From Mycocentrospora acerina (lineage: Eukaryota; Ascomycota; Dothideomycetes; Pleosporales): a DNA stretch of 64,000 nt. The stretch covers positions 1 to 64,000 of the forward strand of contig JAKUHH010000035.1 in NCBI GenBank assembly GCA_022701365.1, given 5' to 3'. A model generated the notes under the pieces. It did not search any database, was not told where the DNA came from, and saw only the letters and a program-made list of their open reading frames with translations. Positions 1 to 12,589 of this stretch are shown piece after piece (within the stretch, counting starts at the first letter, position 1; each line of letters starts with the position of its first letter). Made by a program: the position numbers and the translations under genes.

Positions 1-145
1 ATAAGTATAGCTAAAACTATAACTATAACTACAACTATAACTATAACAGCTCTAGTAGCAGCAGCAATACTAGTACTAGCAGCACTAGCAGCACTAGCAG
101 CACTAGCACTAGCACTAGCACTAGCACTAGCACTAGCAATAATAA
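1..145. repeat. Simple-sequence repeat, CTATAA and CTAGCA units
   Basis: The window opens with short tandem units: CTATAA-like repeats over about 1-48, then AGCACT/CTAGCA repeats over about 75-140. It reads as microsatellite sequence inside the AT-rich block. It does not look like a telomere, because the TTAGGG/CCCTAA unit is absent. Confidence 0.7.
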
Positions 146-3100
146 TAACACCTTTACTGCTACTAACACTACTACTACACTACTACTATGCTTATGCCTA
201 CACTTATTAGTGCTCTCTTAGCTGCTTTTTAAGTAATATACCTTTAGGTAATATATTTATTTTTATAGAGAAAACTTATAAAGTTTAACTTCTCTTTAAA
301 GAAGTTAAAGAAGTATATATATTATACTTTTAAAAAAGAGAAGTATTATATAGTATGTATCTAGAACTTTTTTTCTTTTTACTTTCTGTAGAAGTTATAC
401 TAATTATTAAGTAAGTTCTTATATATACTAAGTTAGAGTAGAGGTTATTTTAGTTAGTAGTAAGAAGTTAGAAGGCTGCAGTAAGTAATAAGATAGTAGA
501 AGCTACTATTTTAGCTTATTTAGGTATTATAGTTTAGTATACTAAAATTTTAGTTAACTATATATAAGTAATATTAGTATTAAGTAGAGTTCTAGTAAAA
601 AACGTAGTAAAAGTATCTTACTATTTAATAGCTTTTAAACTTTTAGTAATTTAAAATAAATTTATTAATCTAGTAAAGATCTTAAACTATATAAAGGCTT
701 ATTTAAGAGTTTTAGAGTCTTCTTTTAGTAAAACTGCTAAAAGTGCAGCTAAAAGAGATAGTTCTAAGAAGGTCTTAAGTAAAGAAGAAAAAGTAGAAGA
801 GAGTAGAAGAGAGTAGAGTTATAGAAGGTATAAGAGAAGTAGTAGTTTAGAAGTAAAAAGTAGCTAAGTAAAAAAGCTTATAGTAAAAGTAGCAGTAGTA
901 GTAAAGAAGAAGAAGATAGTAGCAGTAGCTATAGTAGTAAAGAAGAAGAAAAAAGAGAAAGAAGTAAAAGAAAAAGATAAGTTAGAAGACTTATTTTTAA
1001 AAGAAGAAGTAGAAGAGGCAGAGATTATAGAAAAAAGATTATAAAAAGTAAAAGAATAAAAAGTGCTATAGTAGGCTTTTCTAAAACTTAATTTAAAAAG
1101 TCTCTTCTTCTTTTTATAATATATAATTATAAATAGAAATTATAATCTCTTACTTAATTATCTTTTAAGTATAATATATCTTCTATACTTTCTTTTTAAA
1201 CTTATATCTAGCTATTAAGTCTTTATAGTAGGCTAGCCTTATTTAAATACTTCTTATAAAAAGCCTTTAATTTATAAAAAGATCTTATAAAATTTAAAGA
1301 TTTATACTAAATAAGGTCTAAGTTATATCTAACTTAGCTAACTTAATATTTTAGAGTAGATTAGTAGACTTTACTAGTAAGTATCTTATCTACTTTTTAT
1401 TTATGTATTCTATAAATTAGGTTTTTAGTAAGCTTTAGTACCTCTTATTTTAGTAAAAAGTCTTAGAGGTCTTTATATAAGATATTTAGTATAAAGATAT
1501 TATATATATATAAGCTTAGTAGTAACTTTAACTAATAAGAGTACTTAACTTATTTAAGTACCTTAAAAGGCTCTTTTTATTATATAAATAGCTTTTAGCT
1601 AAGTCTTAAGTTAGTTAAGTTTTTAGTATATAAGTATACTATATCTCTAACTTACTAATCTACTAGTTATTAATACTTATTAACTATAGCTTATATTTAG
1701 GCTTAAGCCTTTTCTATATTATCTTTAGCTTATTACTAGGCATTATATCTATAGGTTATTAATATAAGAGTGTTACTATAGTTAATTTTATTAAATTATT
1801 TAGTAGAAGGTATAAGGCTCTCTTAATTCTAACTCTGTCTAGGTTTACTACTAAAGAAGAGCTAATATAAGGCTCTCTTAATAGCACTATAAAGGAGAAT
1901 TATTTAAGCATAGTTAATTAAAAGTAAGAAGTTACTTTAATTATCTTAGTAAAGGGATATAAAAGGCTGTAATCTCTAATTAATATACTTATTTATAATC
2001 TCTATTTAGCTATTTATCTCTTTATAATAAGTAGTAGAGAGCTTAACTTTTATACTTATAATTTAATAGAACTCTAACTAAAAACTAGAAATAAATTAGA
2101 GACTACAGTCTAATATAATTATATCTAAAGTATGTCTAAAATAGTATACCTATTAGATAAATAGGTTTACTATGCCTTAAGTATTAATTATCTTATAATA
2201 TAATATAGTAATAGCTTATTTAGATAGTCTATTAATAATTACTATAATCTAGTTATACTTAGCCTAATTTTTTAAGAAATCTTTAAAATTAATATATAAG
2301 TGCTATATTAGTCTTTTAAGGATAAGTAATAGGTAGAGGTATCTAAAGAGATAGGACTATCTTAGATATTTTCTATAATAAGAGATGCAGTTTTATATAT
2401 ACTATTAATAGCTAGCCTCTATACTTTTCTAATAGTTCTATTAAGCTAGTAACTAATAGGTCTTCTTTAAGCTAAGGTGCACTATAGAGATTTAATTATA
2501 TACTTTATAAATAAGCTAGGTATATAAAAAAGAATCTCTAAATAAACAGAGTTAATCTTAGTAGAGTAAAAGTCTGTTACTAATCTAATAGTTATTTAGT
2601 AGCTTTACTTATTATTCTTTAAAGGCAGACTAGTTTTTATAAAGAACTATATTTATTAGTTCTAGAGAGTTAAAAGCTATAAAGATTATATTAAAGTATA
2701 AAGTATTAATAGCTATTATTTATTAAATTTAAGTTTAGAAGTAAGTCTAAGCTAAATTAGTATTAATTTAGGTATAAAGATAATAAAGTCTAAGTAAGAC
2801 TTTTAATTAATTATCTTCTTAAGCTAACTTTAACTAGCTTAAGTCCTGTTCTTATTAGCTAAAAATATTAGCTTTCTTATTATTCTTACTTAGGGTATAC
2901 TTAATTTAGAAATTAAAAGAGGCTAAAGCTTTAAACTATTATACTTATCTAGTATTAAGTACCTTAGTAGTTATATAGTATTCTAAGGCACAGTAGTCTA
3001 AAAAGACTAAGACTTAGGTCTAAAAAGACTAAGACTTAGGTCTAAATAGAAGTTAGTTTAGCGTTCTATTTTAAGAAGGCTTAAAAAATAGTAAATAGTT

Positions 3101-6100
3101 CCTTATTATATATTTTCTAATTAAGCTTAGCTCTAGATAAGACCTTGCTATAAAAGACTATAAAGTACTATTTCTTATTAAAGTATTTTTTTAATAAAAC
3201 TCTAGCAACTATACTGTCTAATATATTAGTCTTAATTTAGGTATTATAATAAGACTTAAAATAGCATAAAGTAAGTATAGCTAAGAAGGCAGTCTTAAAG
3301 AGATAGACAGCCTTTTTATACTTTAAAGTCTATATAAATAGTATTATAAAGCTTTGTAATATAATAAAAAGTTTTATAACTTAAGAAAAACTAGTAATAA
3401 ATTAATAGTAGAAACATATAAAGCCTAAGAAGGACTTTATACTTATAATAGTAGTAAGTTAGTCTTAGTTATTTAAGGCTTCTACTTTTTCTAGGTCTAC
3501 CTTAATACTCTTATTAGTTAATATATATTTAAGGTACTTTATATAAGTAATATAGAACTTGCTTTTCTTAATATCTACTTAAAGACTAGCAGTATGCAGA
3601 CTTTTTAGTACCTACTTTATATGCAATTTATAAGTAATAAGGTCTTTTAAATTAATTAAAATATTATCTAAGTAAGTAATATAGAAGTTATTTAGAAAGT
3701 TAATTAATAAATTATTTATATACTATTAATAAGTTATAGAGCTGTTATAGAGGCTAAAGAGTAGTACTTTATATTTATATATCCTGTAATAGGTTTAGAA
3801 GGTAGTATACTTTTCTAAGTCTAGGTCTATCTAGATATAGTTAAATATAGAATAAATATAAAACTTAATAAAAATCTTAGCTTTTAAAAAGCAAGCTAAA
3901 AGTTTATTAATATAAGAAATTAGATAAATATCTTTATAAGTAAGATTATTTAGTTTACAGTAGTCTACACAGATCTAGAGGTCTATATTTGCCTTTTATA
4001 TATATAAGATAAGAAAGGCAAAAAGGCTTTAACTATAATTAATTAAACCTCTTTAGAGGTTTTCTTAAATATAATATTTAGTAGCTTCTAGCTCTTCTAT
4101 GTTTTATTTATATAAAAATCTGTAACTATTTAGTAAAAGTTCTATTAATATAGTTTTATAGTTATAGAGTTAGAAATCTAAGAGAACTTCTGCAGTAGTC
4201 TTACTAAAGATATCTTAGAAAGAGTAGTAATAGAGTAGTAATTAGTCTTAAATTAAAGCTATATTATTAGAGTTATTTTTTAGCCTCCTCTTATCTAAAA
4301 TTTAGTTAATTTTATAAAAGCTAGTAGTATAGAATTTATTTTCTTAGTGTTTTATATTAAAGTAGAAAGTATTAGCAGAAATAAGAGTAATATAAAAGAA
4401 AAGTTTAGTAAAAATAAGTTCTAGTAAAGGTTAGATAAGTTTTAGTGTTAAGTCTTACATAATAAAAGGCAAGAACTTCTAACTTTTTAGAAGTTAAAGC
4501 ATCTCTTAAATCTTATAAATAGCTATAGTTATACTATACTTCTCTTAATAGTCCTCTTATTCTTATAGCTTATTTTATTGTATAATATCTAAAGTAATAG
4601 TTTTAGTAAGAACTATTTAGTTAAAAGTCTTTAAGAGTAGTAGAGTAGGATTATATATAGCAAGATAGCAGCCTAGCTAGATAATCTAAGAGTAATCTAT
4701 ATCTAACTATAGCTTAAAATACTTTATCTATTTAATTTTAATAATATTGTCTTAAAAGCTAAAGTCTACTATTATAAAGAAGCAGTTATAGATCTTTCTT
4801 CTATTAATAATTAGGTATAATTAAATATACTAATTTACTAGAGAAGAGATTTAGTCTTAAAAACTCTTAACTATAACTTAAAATAGTAGCTTTTAGATAA
4901 GAGTCTAAAGAGCTAATAAAATAGAAGAAGTAATTTTTAAATTTAAGAAAAAATAACCTTAAGTACTAGTATTAATTAAGAAGTATAATTAGACTCTAAA
5001 GCTTTTAGTATAAAGAATAAAAAGAGAAAAGAAATATAGTCTCTTAAATAAGTTTAAGAGACTAAGATTTAAAAAGTTATAACAGTTTAGGCCTAAAAAA
5101 GAAAGTCCTCTTAAGTATCTCTATATCTTATCTAATTCTTATTTTTTATCTTCTCTTAAATTCTTTAAGTCTTTACTTAGTTCTTTAAACTTAATCTTCT
5201 GTACTTAAAGTAAAGAGTACTTACTTAAAAAGTATCTTAGCTTACTATAGTTATAGCAGTTACTTAGAGTTAAGTCCTTTATAAGGCCTAGAGTCTTAGA
5301 TATAAGCTAAAAAGTAAGTAAAAGTTAAAGTTAACTTTAGATATAAGGTTCTGCTTATTAGTATAAGTTATAGTTAGTTCTTAGTAAAGACCTCTAAATT
5401 AGACTTAAATAAAATTAACTTAGCTTATATATTATATAGATTATACTTCCTATAGTTAAGACTAAGAGATAGTTCCTTTATTTAATATTAAACACTATTA
5501 GGTGTTTAACTATAAACTTAAAGGAGTTATTCTATTATTACTTAAACTTAAAGTTAAGTATCTATAAAGTTAGTATAATCTTTATCTATAAGTAGTAAAA
5601 CTATTTTAATTTAAGTACTTATCTTCTAATAGTAGCACTAAAGAACTATACTTTAAAAGTAGAGAAAGTTTCTGTCTTATCTATATAAAGTTTATTAAAA
5701 GTAGCTTAGCTTTTAGCTCTCTTATTTCTTATAATAAAATAAGACTTAAGTAAGTTAATTATATCTTCTATAATCTTAAAATAGTTAGATAAGGTATTAG
5801 ATAGGTATTAGGGCTCTAAGTACTCCTTAGCTAGGCTAGAAGTATGTCCCTAGACTAATACTATATAGGCGTACTTACTCTAATAGTAGTCTATATTAAT
5901 CTCTAATTAGTCTTAGATTAAGACTTACTATTAGTAAAAGGTTAAGTTATAACTATTATTAAAAATATTAATAGTAAGTATTCTTTTAAATAGTTTTATA
6001 TATATAGTATTATTAATTAAAATCTTAGACTAGAACTTTAATAGTTAAGGTTATTCTAAAAGAGTTAGTAGTAATTTAGTGCAAAGTAAAAAATAGTCTA

Positions 6101-6599
6101 AAGTAATTATAGCTTATTATAGTTCTTAAATTTCTAAATAAAGCTAAGCTACTAATTAAGTTAAGTCTTCTTTTTTTTAGTCTAAATCTAGTATAGGTTC
6201 TGCACTAGTCTTTACTAGATTAAGAAATAAGGTAAGATTAAATACTTTTACTATTACTCTTAAGGTTAAGCTTTAAGTATATACTAATTTTTAAGTTAGT
6301 TCTTTTAAACTTAATGTAATAGTAGCAGATATTAGAGTTAAGTCTAATTCTTCTAAGTTCTTAGTAGTCTCTAAGTTTCTACTTTAGTGTAATCTTATAT
6401 AGCTATTCTTAAGTAATCCTAATATAGTAGTCTAGGAAGTTCTAAACCTAAAGGCTTTAGTTATTAAGAGATTATAAAGATCTTAGCTATAATAAAATGC
6501 TAGATATAATAGTATAGTCTAAATTAGTTCTAACTTAAATAGAGCTTAGATATAATCTAAATAAAATAAGTAGTAATATTATCTAAAGGCTGTTACTAG

Positions 6600-6909
6600 C
6601 TAAGATAAGTTTTTCTGTATAATATAATAACACAGGTTATAAGAGAGTAATCTAAATAAGGTCTAAAGTGTCTACTACTAGGCATATAAGAGTGCTAGGA
6701 CTAGAGGATATACTAAAGATACTATTCTCTACACTTATAGGTCTTGTACAAAAGGATATAGAAAAACTACTTATTTAAACTATATAGACTGCTACCTTAT
6801 ATACCCCTTCTTAGGGTTGCTATCTAGGGCAAGTACAAAACAGGTAGCTATTAGATAGGTATTAGTTGACTCAGGGGTAATAATAGGATGTGACGTTGTA
6901 AACGTTACA
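6600..6909 (-). repeat. Probable 5' LTR of the gypsy element
   Basis: Read on the minus strand this segment starts TGTAACGTTTAC, a typical TG start for a fungal gypsy LTR. About 110 bp in it carries a TATA-like GGTATATAAGG (near 6,795-6,810), consistent with a U3 promoter. It sits where the 5' LTR of a minus-strand element should be. It keeps a few CpG sites in the outermost 25 bp. The inner border is only approximate because no partner LTR was found for comparison. Confidence 0.5.
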
Positions 6910-6911
6910 CT

Positions 6912-9900
6912 ATTACTCTAGAAAACGCTTTAAAAAAGCCTTTTTTTACCTTAAGCTAATAGTAAGCTGCTATAATTTGCTTAAGAAATAGTAAAAGTTT
7001 AGCTTTAAGAGTAAACTTAGGTTACTCTTAAGTATTACTATTATAGCATTTACTTCTCTCTTTTTCTTTAGCTTATTACTAGCTTATTTGCTACTTTAAG
7101 GTTATTTCTTCTTTTAGCTTTCTACTTAAATAGCTTAAAGTAGTAGCAACTTTTTTTTATTTTTATATACTTTAGGCCTGCCTTAGCTAGCTTACTAGTA
7201 TAGTTATTTCTTTTAACATTTTAGTAGCCTAGAATCTACTTAAAAACTACTTTATTTCCTTATTATACTAGCCTTTTATAAACCCTAGTAATTAGATAGC
7301 TAATTTTTTATCTTCTTTTTAATACAGTGCTTTACAGTCTTTTTAGAGCAGCTTAGCTATCTATAAAAAGCTTTTATAGTACTTAGTTGCTTAACACTTT
7401 AAAAATAGTATATAGCTTAGTGTCTATAATTTCTAGGCTTTATCTTAAGTTGTAGCTTTTTACCTGTAGGTATTTAAGACTTAGTAAGTCTATTTAATAA
7501 TAGCTTACTACAGTCTCTTCTCCCTGTTTTAACTTATCTATATATAGCAAGATATGTTAAGCTAGTCTAGTAGTAGTAGTAGTATTTATAGTAGTAGTAG
7601 TACTATTGCTATTGCTTTTTCTAGCAGTAGCAGTAGTAGCTAGGATTATCTAATTTTTTTATTATTATTTTTTATATTTTTATAGTAACTAGCTTTAGTA
7701 AGCTTTTATAGTCTCTTCTTTATTTTCTCTAGTAATATAGATAGTAGCATAAGAGTCTGCAGGCTTACTCTATAGCTTTACTAGTAGAATAGATATTTCT
7801 TCTATATTAGAGTGTTTTCTATTCTTTTAGCTAACTTGCTAAGTTAAGTTTATTTTTCTATATTTTATATATTTTTTATATTTTTTTATTATTACTTTTT
7901 ACTTCTTATTACTTTCTTAATAAGGTAGGTACTACTAAAAGCTAGTAGCTTAAAAGTATATTACTAGCATAACTTTTCTACTTTAATCTCTAAAAGTAGT
8001 ATAGCTGCTTCTATTTTTAGTACTTTTATAGAAGACCTTTTAAAAGCACTTAGAATTTATCTTAATACAGTATTTTGCATTATTTATTAGTAGTATAGTA
8101 ATCCTTTATTTCCTTATTCCTACTATAATTATATGCTGTAGTCTGTAATAGATTAAATATAAGAAATATATAGCAGTCTAGTTGCTTATATACTAAGATC
8201 TTTTTATATATTGCTTAGCCTCTGCAGGCTATAAAAGGCTTATTATGCTATAGTAACCTTATTTTATATATATATTATTTATAAAAAAGCTTTCTATCTA
8301 GAAAAAAGCTTAACTACTTAACTAGAGAGCTAAGATATAGAGTTTTATTTCTTATTAGTAAAGTCTTTATTTCTTTTTTTCTTTTTTTACTATTAAATAA
8401 GAGCTCTATTTTAGAAACTTTAAATTTAATAGAACTATTTTTTACTTCTAAAAGCATAGCCTTAGTAGTTTATTTTAGTATTTTTACTACTTTTCTTACT
8501 GTTATTGCTATTACTCCTATTATAATATTATCTAAATAATAGAAATTTAAGGTAGCAGGCTTAGGTTTATTAATATCTCTAATATAGATAAGAAATAAGA
8601 TAGGCAATATAAGACATCTTTAAGGTATGCCTATCTTAATTCTCTCTAGTGCTTATATATTATTGTTAAATTTTAGTTATAAAAATCTATTACTTAGAAA
8701 ATACTTAACTTACCTAATAAATACTAAAGGCAGCCTTAATTTCTTATATATTACTAGTAATTAATTAGTAGTAATATAGTTAAAGGCTCTTTTAATATCT
8801 AGAAATAGCAAGCTTATAATTTTCTTACTAGCCTAGCCTGCTTCTACTTTTAACTATAGTAATAAGCAGGTGTCTAGTGCTAATTTTTACTTTCTGCTGC
8901 CTATTTAAGTAGGCTAAAGGAGATCTCTTGTTTCTGCTAGGTAACTAAGCTATATAGCTAGTATTTTTTTAAATACTTTGCCTAAGCAGTTTAACAGTAA
9001 TATAACTCTATAAGACTTAGGTTATAAGTAGTCTTTTTTATTTACTTTAAGTAATATAACCCTTATTGCCTATTACTAGCATTAAGAGTAATAGCTTATA
9101 GCAAATAGAATTTAGTATAGTAATATAAATTCTAGAGTTTATTTTTAATAAGCTTTTTAAATAATTGCAAAAGATAGTTTATCTGTGCTAAGAGCCTTTT
9201 TTTAAGAGCTAGAAAATATAGTATTATATATCTCTATTTTTTCTAGTTTCTTAGGCTAAGCCTAGGCTTTATTTTGCTTATAGTTAGTCTAATCTAGAGA
9301 GACTGTAGAGCTAGGTAGACTAGAAAATAGTATAGTACTAAAAGCAGTACACTATTCCTTAAATTCCTTTATAACTAGAGTCTCTTCTCCTATTACAGTA
9401 TATTACAGAGGAGGGACTGTTCTAACTACTCTCTCTTTTATATAATTAAAAGCTTTAAAAACATCTTTTCTTTATACTTTTTATAGAAAAAGATTCTAGT
9501 ACTCTATTTTTGCTTTTTTTATATTTTTTAAACAGCTGTTATGTAGCCTATTTGCTTTTATTTTATTTTTTAAGCTAGAGTGTAATAGGTAGTGTTGCAA
9601 GGCTTTGCTATAGAGTTTCTTCTAATTTACTAGCTCTTTGCTCTACTAAAGCTTTAACCTTGCACTTAGCTTTAGCTTAAGAATAGATTTATTAGCTACT
9701 ACTTAAATTATTAAAGTAAATAGCTCTGCTATACTATTAAATTTTCTAGTTAGACTAGCTAGTATTTCTAGGTCTTTTAGCTGTTGTTAGTGTTGTTGTA
9801 ATAAAGCCTCTATTTCTAGAAGCTTTTGTTATATTTTGTTTATATTAAACTCTAGAGCAAGCTCTATATTAAAGATTTTCTAGTCTGCTTTTTCTAAAGC

Positions 9901-12572
9901 ATAAGGTAAGTCTAAAATAAGATTTAAATATGCTATTTATGTAGAAATAGCAGAGTAGCTAATTAGTATATAGTTAGATTTAGTATTCTTGCCTTTCTGC
10001 TAATTTTCCTAGAGGCTATTTCTAAAGCCTGCACTAAAAGCTAGATTAATTACTAACTTAGCTCTAAGGTTAGACCTATAGAATATTTACTCTTAGTTAG
10101 TATTTAGCAGCTAGTAATTATGCTTTTCTAACTACTTTACTAGCTGCTTAGCCTCTAGATTTAGGTTTTATATAGCAGTGTTCTACTATGCATAGTAGCT
10201 ATTGAAATTGCCTGCTAATAGAAAAGGTTATTATTTTAAATCTAGGCTTAAGAGCAGCTTTTACACAGTCTTTTTACTATTAGACTGCATTTTAGAATCT
10301 GCTGCTAATTCTTTCTTATTATAAAAGTTTAGCAGAAGAAAATCTTCTGCTAAGCCTGTTATTTCTAAAACTGTTAAATCTATATCTTTACTTATATCTA
10401 GCCTTAAGCTATACTTTAGGCTAGTTTTAGTGTAAACATAGATAGCAGTTCTAGGCCTTTTAGTAGTTTCTATTAAGACTAGAGTATAGGCAAGGTGTTA
10501 TAGTAAAAACTACTTATCTTGCCTATCTAGCTACATGCTAGGTTCTTGCACTAGAATTAGGTCTGCTTTTCTAAGAAATGCTATTTCTAAGAGAGATTGT
10601 TAAGTTTCTTGTCTTTTTCTTATATTATATTATAGAAATATAATTTCTCCTTTTCTTTTAGATAGAGGGGCATCTAAAATATCTGTACTAGAATAAGCAT
10701 TTTTTTGTATACTTATAGTGTGTTTACTAGAAGAGTAGTAGTATTATTGCTATTGCTATTACTATTGCTATTTCTAGCGTTAGCATTAGCATTAGCTACA
10801 GTGTTAACACTAGGGCTAGTAGTACTAGTAGTAGTGTATATTTCTGTTGTTTCTGTATTTTATGTGTTTTTTTAATAGCCTATAGCTACATCTATAGCTT
10901 ATTGCTATATACTCTCCTTTATAATTTCTGTAAATAAGAGATTAGTGCTAGCATAGGCTACCTGTTATGCTGCAGTCTTTGCAGCTTACATAATCTTTTA
11001 TATAGTGCTCTAAGCTGCAGAATTTGCAGCCTATTTTTTTATAGCTATTTTTTATATGCCTTTACTTATAACAGCTTAGGCAGAGCTTTGCTATGCTAGG
11101 TATTTTATAAGCTACTAATTTAGCTTTTTCTCTTGCAATTACTAGAATTTTTTTTAAGTAAGTAAAATATTGCACTCTTATTAATTTTTAACTGCAAAAA
11201 TAATAGAGCTATATCTTTTATTAGGGGCAAGGCTACTTAGTTTTCTTAGTTTTACTATAAGTGTTAGCTACCTAGGGTTGCTTTATATAGTAATATTATT
11301 AAATATTTCTATTTCTATTTTTAGAAGAGCTAGGTTTAGTAAAAACTTATTATGTGCATAGACAAAGTAAGCTACTACTTAAATCTAGCTCTCTAATTTC
11401 TAAATCTTTTAGTATTAAAATAAGAGGCTAGAAATCTAGCTATCTTAATTTTAGAGTAAATAATTATTGTTCTAGGTGTCTGTTATTATAATAATAATAA
11501 TATTGTTAGTAGTATAGCTAATTCTAGCTACTGCAGGAGTATTATTTATAATAGCAGCTAGAGCAGCATTTATAGCATCTCTCTGCTATATTACATTTAA
11601 GCTGTGTTAAAAATCTTTATTTATAAGTAAAGTTAGCTCTTTTTACTTTTGCTACTCTAGAGCAGCTTATAAGTGTTATTTTTTTATTTTTTATATATTT
11701 TTATTATTACTATTACTATTAGTAGCAAAAGCAGAGACTGCTAGGCCTGCTACTTAAGCCTATAATTTTGTGTTGTTTTTGTTATTATTATTATTATTAT
11801 TTACTGCATTTTCTGTATTTTTATACTATTAGTTTATAGTATTTTTATGTTATTATTGCAATTAAATTTAAATAGCTTTTATGTCTCTTACTAGCTCCTA
11901 AGTAGCAGCATAGTTGCAGATAAGCCTGCCTTCTACTACTGCTTCTGCTTAAGCTAGTAGCTCTTTAGTAGCTACTCTAGTGTTGTTGTCTGCACTAAGC
12001 AATAGTGCATCTTAAAAAGCTTTAATACCTTATTTAATTAAGTATTCTTACCTCTCTTTCTGCTTAGCAGTGCTTATCTAGATTAATAGCCTTTTTTAAA
12101 CTGTCTTTTTTAGTAAGCGTTGCTTTATTATTTGTTTTTTTTTAAGCTCTAGGCTCTTGTTCTATATTAATATTAGAAGCTAGCTTATCTTTACTCTCTA
12201 CTATCTCCTCTTTATCTAAGTAGGGTATAGCATAAAGGTTAGCTACTCTAGTATTAGGCCTGTTGCTAGGGCTAGGGCTAGGACTAGCCCTAGCTCTATT
12301 TCTAGGAAATTAGAAATTAGGTAGTTAGGGTCTATTTCTAGTGTTAGCAGGAGGGCTATTTCTAGCCTCTTAACATTCTAGTGTAGTTATAGTCTAAGCG
12401 TTAAATGTTAAAAAATTAACATTACAAAATTGCAGGATTACAACCTAGCTGCAAACTACTACCCTAGGCCCTAGGGCTCTAGAAATTAGAGGAGAGACTG
12501 TCTGATGTGTGTTGAGATGATATCTAATAGAATATTGATGCCGCAGGCGTTAGAACAGACGCGCTGAAAAAG
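6912..12572 (-). mobile_element. Near full-length non-LTR retrotransposon (LINE, copy 1), RIP-inactivated
   Basis: Read from 12,572 leftwards, the element begins with a CpG-containing 5' leader shared with copy 3. ORF1 follows, with CCHC zinc-knuckle-like cysteines at about 10,950-11,080 (CKFCSLEHYIKDY resembles CxxCxxxHxxxxC). ORF2 comes next. In the reverse transcriptase, 8,621-8,632 reads GIP-stop (consensus GIPQG, CAA to TAA), followed by LPILFLIYIRDI, and 8,521-8,538 reads YLDN (YLDD in active enzymes). The 3' end near 6,912-6,950 matches the 3' end of copy 2. Copies 1 and 2 give nearly the same peptide across the RT core, which confirms that they belong to one family. The order (zinc-knuckle ORF1, then RT) fits Tad1/I-type fungal LINEs. 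The endonuclease and RNase H portions were not verified. Confidence 0.75.
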
Positions 12573-12589
12573 GCAAAAATGGTGTCTTT

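Larger units (their letters stand above)
1..6909 (-). mobile_element. RIP-degraded Ty3/gypsy-type LTR retrotransposon (left end not seen)
   Basis: On the minus strand the reverse transcriptase of a Ty3/gypsy element can be read. The segment about 3,950-3,995 gives ICVDYCKLN (family consensus near CVDYRxLN). The segment about 3,654-3,683 gives YLDNILI, which is the YLDDILI active site with the second Asp changed to Asn. Stop codons interrupt the frame throughout. Downstream (lower coordinates, about 1,200-3,000) would be RNase H and integrase, which I could not verify by motif. Upstream (about 4,800-6,500) would be gag and protease. The right end is an LTR ending near 6,909. A second LTR was not found, so the element either runs off the window or is truncated on the left. 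The purine-rich plus-strand stretch at about 760-1,070 may belong to another element. Confidence 0.7.

Noticed and set aside
760..1070. Purine-rich plus-strand stretch encoding Lys/Glu repeats
   Set aside because: Interrupted by stops and within the RIP block; cannot be assigned to an element or gene.
12240..12330. Telomere-like GCTAGGGCTAGGG words inside LINE copy 1
   Set aside because: The unit is CTAGGG/CTAGGA, irregular, and part of the LINE ORF1 region that is also present in copy 3.
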